From positions 7,062,349 through 7,126,348 of the forward strand of contig CM038726.1 in assembly GCA_021613375.1 (NCBI GenBank): a stretch of 64,000 nt of DNA. The letters are read 5' to 3'. This document shows positions 54,205-57,700 of the stretch, one piece after another. Both the position numbers and the translations under genes were made by a program. The notes beneath the pieces are model-generated. The model saw nothing but the letters and a program-made list of their open reading frames with translations. It was not told where the DNA came from and ran no database searches. Position 1 is the stretch's first letter, and each line of letters begins with the position of its first letter. This stretch comes from Megaleporinus macrocephalus (taxonomy: Eukaryota > Chordata > Actinopteri > Characiformes > Anostomidae).

Positions 54205-54666
54205 ACACATAAACACATCTGATCTACACAGTGATACTGACACAACATTAATAACACTGTTACCTCATTCACACACACACACACACACACACATCTGATC
54301 TACACACACACATATTACCTACACACTGATACTGAAATAGCACTAATACCACTGTTATTTTATTCACAGACACACACACACATACACACACACACACATC
54401 TGATCTACACACTGATACTGACACAACATTAATAATACTGTTACCTCATTCACACACGCACATGTGATCTACACACATACACATATGACCTATACACTAT
54501 ACTAATAACACTGTTACTTTATTCACAGGCACACACACACACACACACACACACGTACACACACCTCTGATCTACACACACACACACACACACCTGATCT
54601 ACACACTGATACTGACACAACATTAATAACACTGTTACCTCATTCGCACATACACACACACATCTG

Positions 54667-54708
<42 letters not shown>

Positions 54709-57700
54709 GATCTACACACTGATACTGACACAACATTAATAACACTGTTACCTCATTTTTATCTCTTTAACTTGCCGTTTCAGTTTTAGAGTTTAATTAT
54801 TTAAATCTTAATTTTCTATCTATTGTGTAAGATATTTAACTTATTCTCTCCATTATTATGATTTTATTTTTTAAATCCAGTTGTAGTTTTAATGTCATCA
54901 GATTCTCTTATTTCTGAGAGATATTACGTGTATTAAGTGTTGGTTGTGTTTGAGTATTAAGACTCTCTCCTGAAGATCATGACTCCTGACTGTTACACTG
55001 ATTAATCTGTTAGTATTTATATTCAGTTTATTCATTACTTTTCCTTCAGCTCATGTTGTTATTCATTCAGGAAGTATCACAACACAAATCATTCTTCTTT
55101 AATTTACTGATTATTAATAGTTTAATAATGTTTCTTTATGATCGCTCTGATGCTGCTATATTAGTTAATAATAGTTGTTATGTTAATTAATATTTTAGTT
55201 TATATATCAGTTAATCTGTCTGTTTATTCTGTAAATGTACTTTGTGATGTAACTCCTGCAGGAAAACACAATTCCTTCTCATATTAATTCATTATTAATA
55301 AAGTATAATACATAATTCATTATTGATATTTAATATATTAATTAATAAGCTGTTACTGCATAATTACTAGTTTATTAATGAACTTTACTGTAAATTGTTA
55401 TCAGTTTTTCTGTAAGTGTTGAGTTTCTGCTGTAGGTTTACACTTTAACTGTTTAGCTGAACATCTTCATGAAGCTGTACTGAAAGCATTGAGTGACAGT
55501 TCACTAGTGAAGGATGAAAAACGACAGTACAGATGAGATAAAGAGATTTTTAAATTTTCTAATTGTAAGTAATATTGTGGATGCTTTTATCTAACATTGT
55601 CTCTTCCTGTTGTTTAAACAGATGTTCGGGTAAGTAAATTCTATTTTCTCCTCCTACTGACAGCTGATACTCACATACACCACATTTTAAAATAACAGTT
55701 TTATTTAATTTTCATGTGATGAACAAAGTCTCTGATCACAGAATGAAGATTCATAACACAACAAACAAAAGAAACAAATTCATAAACATCATCAATATAT
55801 ATAAAAAAAGACCTGCAGGTCAATACAAACAGAGACAGACACACAGACACACAGACAAAGAGGACACAAGAAACCACAGTTAAAATTACTGAAATAAAAA
55901 TATGAAATATGAGGTTCAGTCTGTATCAGATCCTCATAAAGAAAAGAAACTCTACAAACAGTGCAGTGTTTTCTACATTCACTGTGTTGTTAATTCTCCA
56001 GCTTTACTGATATTTACATCTAATAATTCACTGAAATATTCACTTCATATTATTCTCTTTACAGGAGTTTCTACTGAGAGGTGAGTATAAATCAGTGTGT
56101 AATGTGTGTGTTTAGATGAGTGTTGAGTATAAATCAGTGTATAATGTGTGTGTTTAGATGAGTGTTGAGTATAAATCAGTGTGTAATGTGTGTGTTTAGA
56201 TGAGTGGTGAGTATAAATCAGTGTGTAATGTATGTATTTAGATGAGTGGTGATTATAAATCAGAGTGTAATGTGTGTATTTAGATGAGTGGTGAGTATAA
56301 ATCAGTGTGTAATGTGTGTATTTAGATGAGTGGTGAGTATAAATCACTCTTTAACTTGCAGTTTCAGTTTTAGTGTTTATTCATTTTTCTCTAGTATATA
56401 AACATATAAACATGATCCAAAAGAGGAACAGATTATTATTATAAAGAGTTTAAAAGTCTAACTGTTAATACAGTAGCAGCTAGAGTTCTTTAAAGATCCA
56501 TATTCTAGTGTTTATTTTCCTCCTGGGCTTCACTTATAAGATCTTAGTGCTTTTATGTATGAAAACAGTCAGAATTAATGTTTACATTTCCAGCCTCTCT
56601 TAATCACTTACATTTAAACACAGTTTGTGTTACTGCTTCTTTAAGACTGATATATGTAAATGACTTCTGATTGTTCTGTATTGTGTCTCATTAAAAAGCA
56701 CTTTAAAACACTTTAAAACTTCAGTGTAAGTGGGCAGATCTAAACTGCTGCAGGCTGAATAGACAGAATAGATGGCTTAGTTTCCATATGTGGACTGTAT
56801 AAGGTGGAGACGGAACAATACATTTTCAAACTTCAACAATATTTCCCAACTTTTATTTAAAAAAGAATTTTGTTTCAATATTAATTTTTTTCATGATACG
56901 TCCCTTTAAATCTTCTACATCTTCCTGTATTACAGTAGAAAACAGTGATATCATGTTTTATCTTATTATATATTTTCAATATTGTAAAAGTTTTGTTTTC
57001 TCTCTGTTATAGGTATCAAAGTTTGGCAGGTGAGCACATTATTTTAAATAGACCACATTTCCTTAATAATCTGCTTTAATATAATTTAAATGAATGTATT
57101 ATTATAAAGATTATTCTTCATAAAGTTTACATTAATTGAGCTTCTTTGGTGTTGATTTCTCTTTCATGGTGTTGAGTTGATGTTATTATAGTGTTAATGC
57201 TGATCAGTGTTCTGTAAGTGATCATGATCCTCAGACGCTGCAGAGCTGGAACTAGTTTTAATTCCTCTTTTCTGATTTGGGTGTTTCTGTGGATCTGTTA
57301 CTCTCTTCCCATGAGGTCCTGATTGATGAATGATTTATTCTGAAAACTGAAAGTACAAGATGTAAAATAGCTCTTATTCAGTTCTTAATAAAATACTGTG
57401 TGTGATGATCACAGCAGTCTCTGTAGTGTATGTGTGAACTCTGTCTCAGTCAGACTGTGTTTAATGTCCCACAACTGTAAACAAATAATGAACATAATGC
57501 TGATTAAACACGACTTTAAAAGATGCTGATTTTCAAACACAATATCAGTTTAAATCAGTTCAACTCATCAGAGTCTCTACTGATATTAATATCAGCTCTC
57601 AGTGATTCATACTGACACACCAACAGTGATTTAAACAGAGAAACACTTACTGATCATAAAACATACAGAATGACATCATACATTAAATCTTCACTCTGTT

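Larger units (their letters stand above)
43867..55621 (+). repeat. Tandem segmental duplication, modules 6-9
   Basis: Whole modules are duplicated head to tail. Distances between successive A exons are 3599 bp (A6-A7), 4281 bp (A7-A8) and 3664 bp (A8-A9). Modules 6 and 7 are almost identical for at least 700 bp around A6/A7, including the same GACA tract. Length differences come from the 42-bp and CA arrays. Confidence 0.85.
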
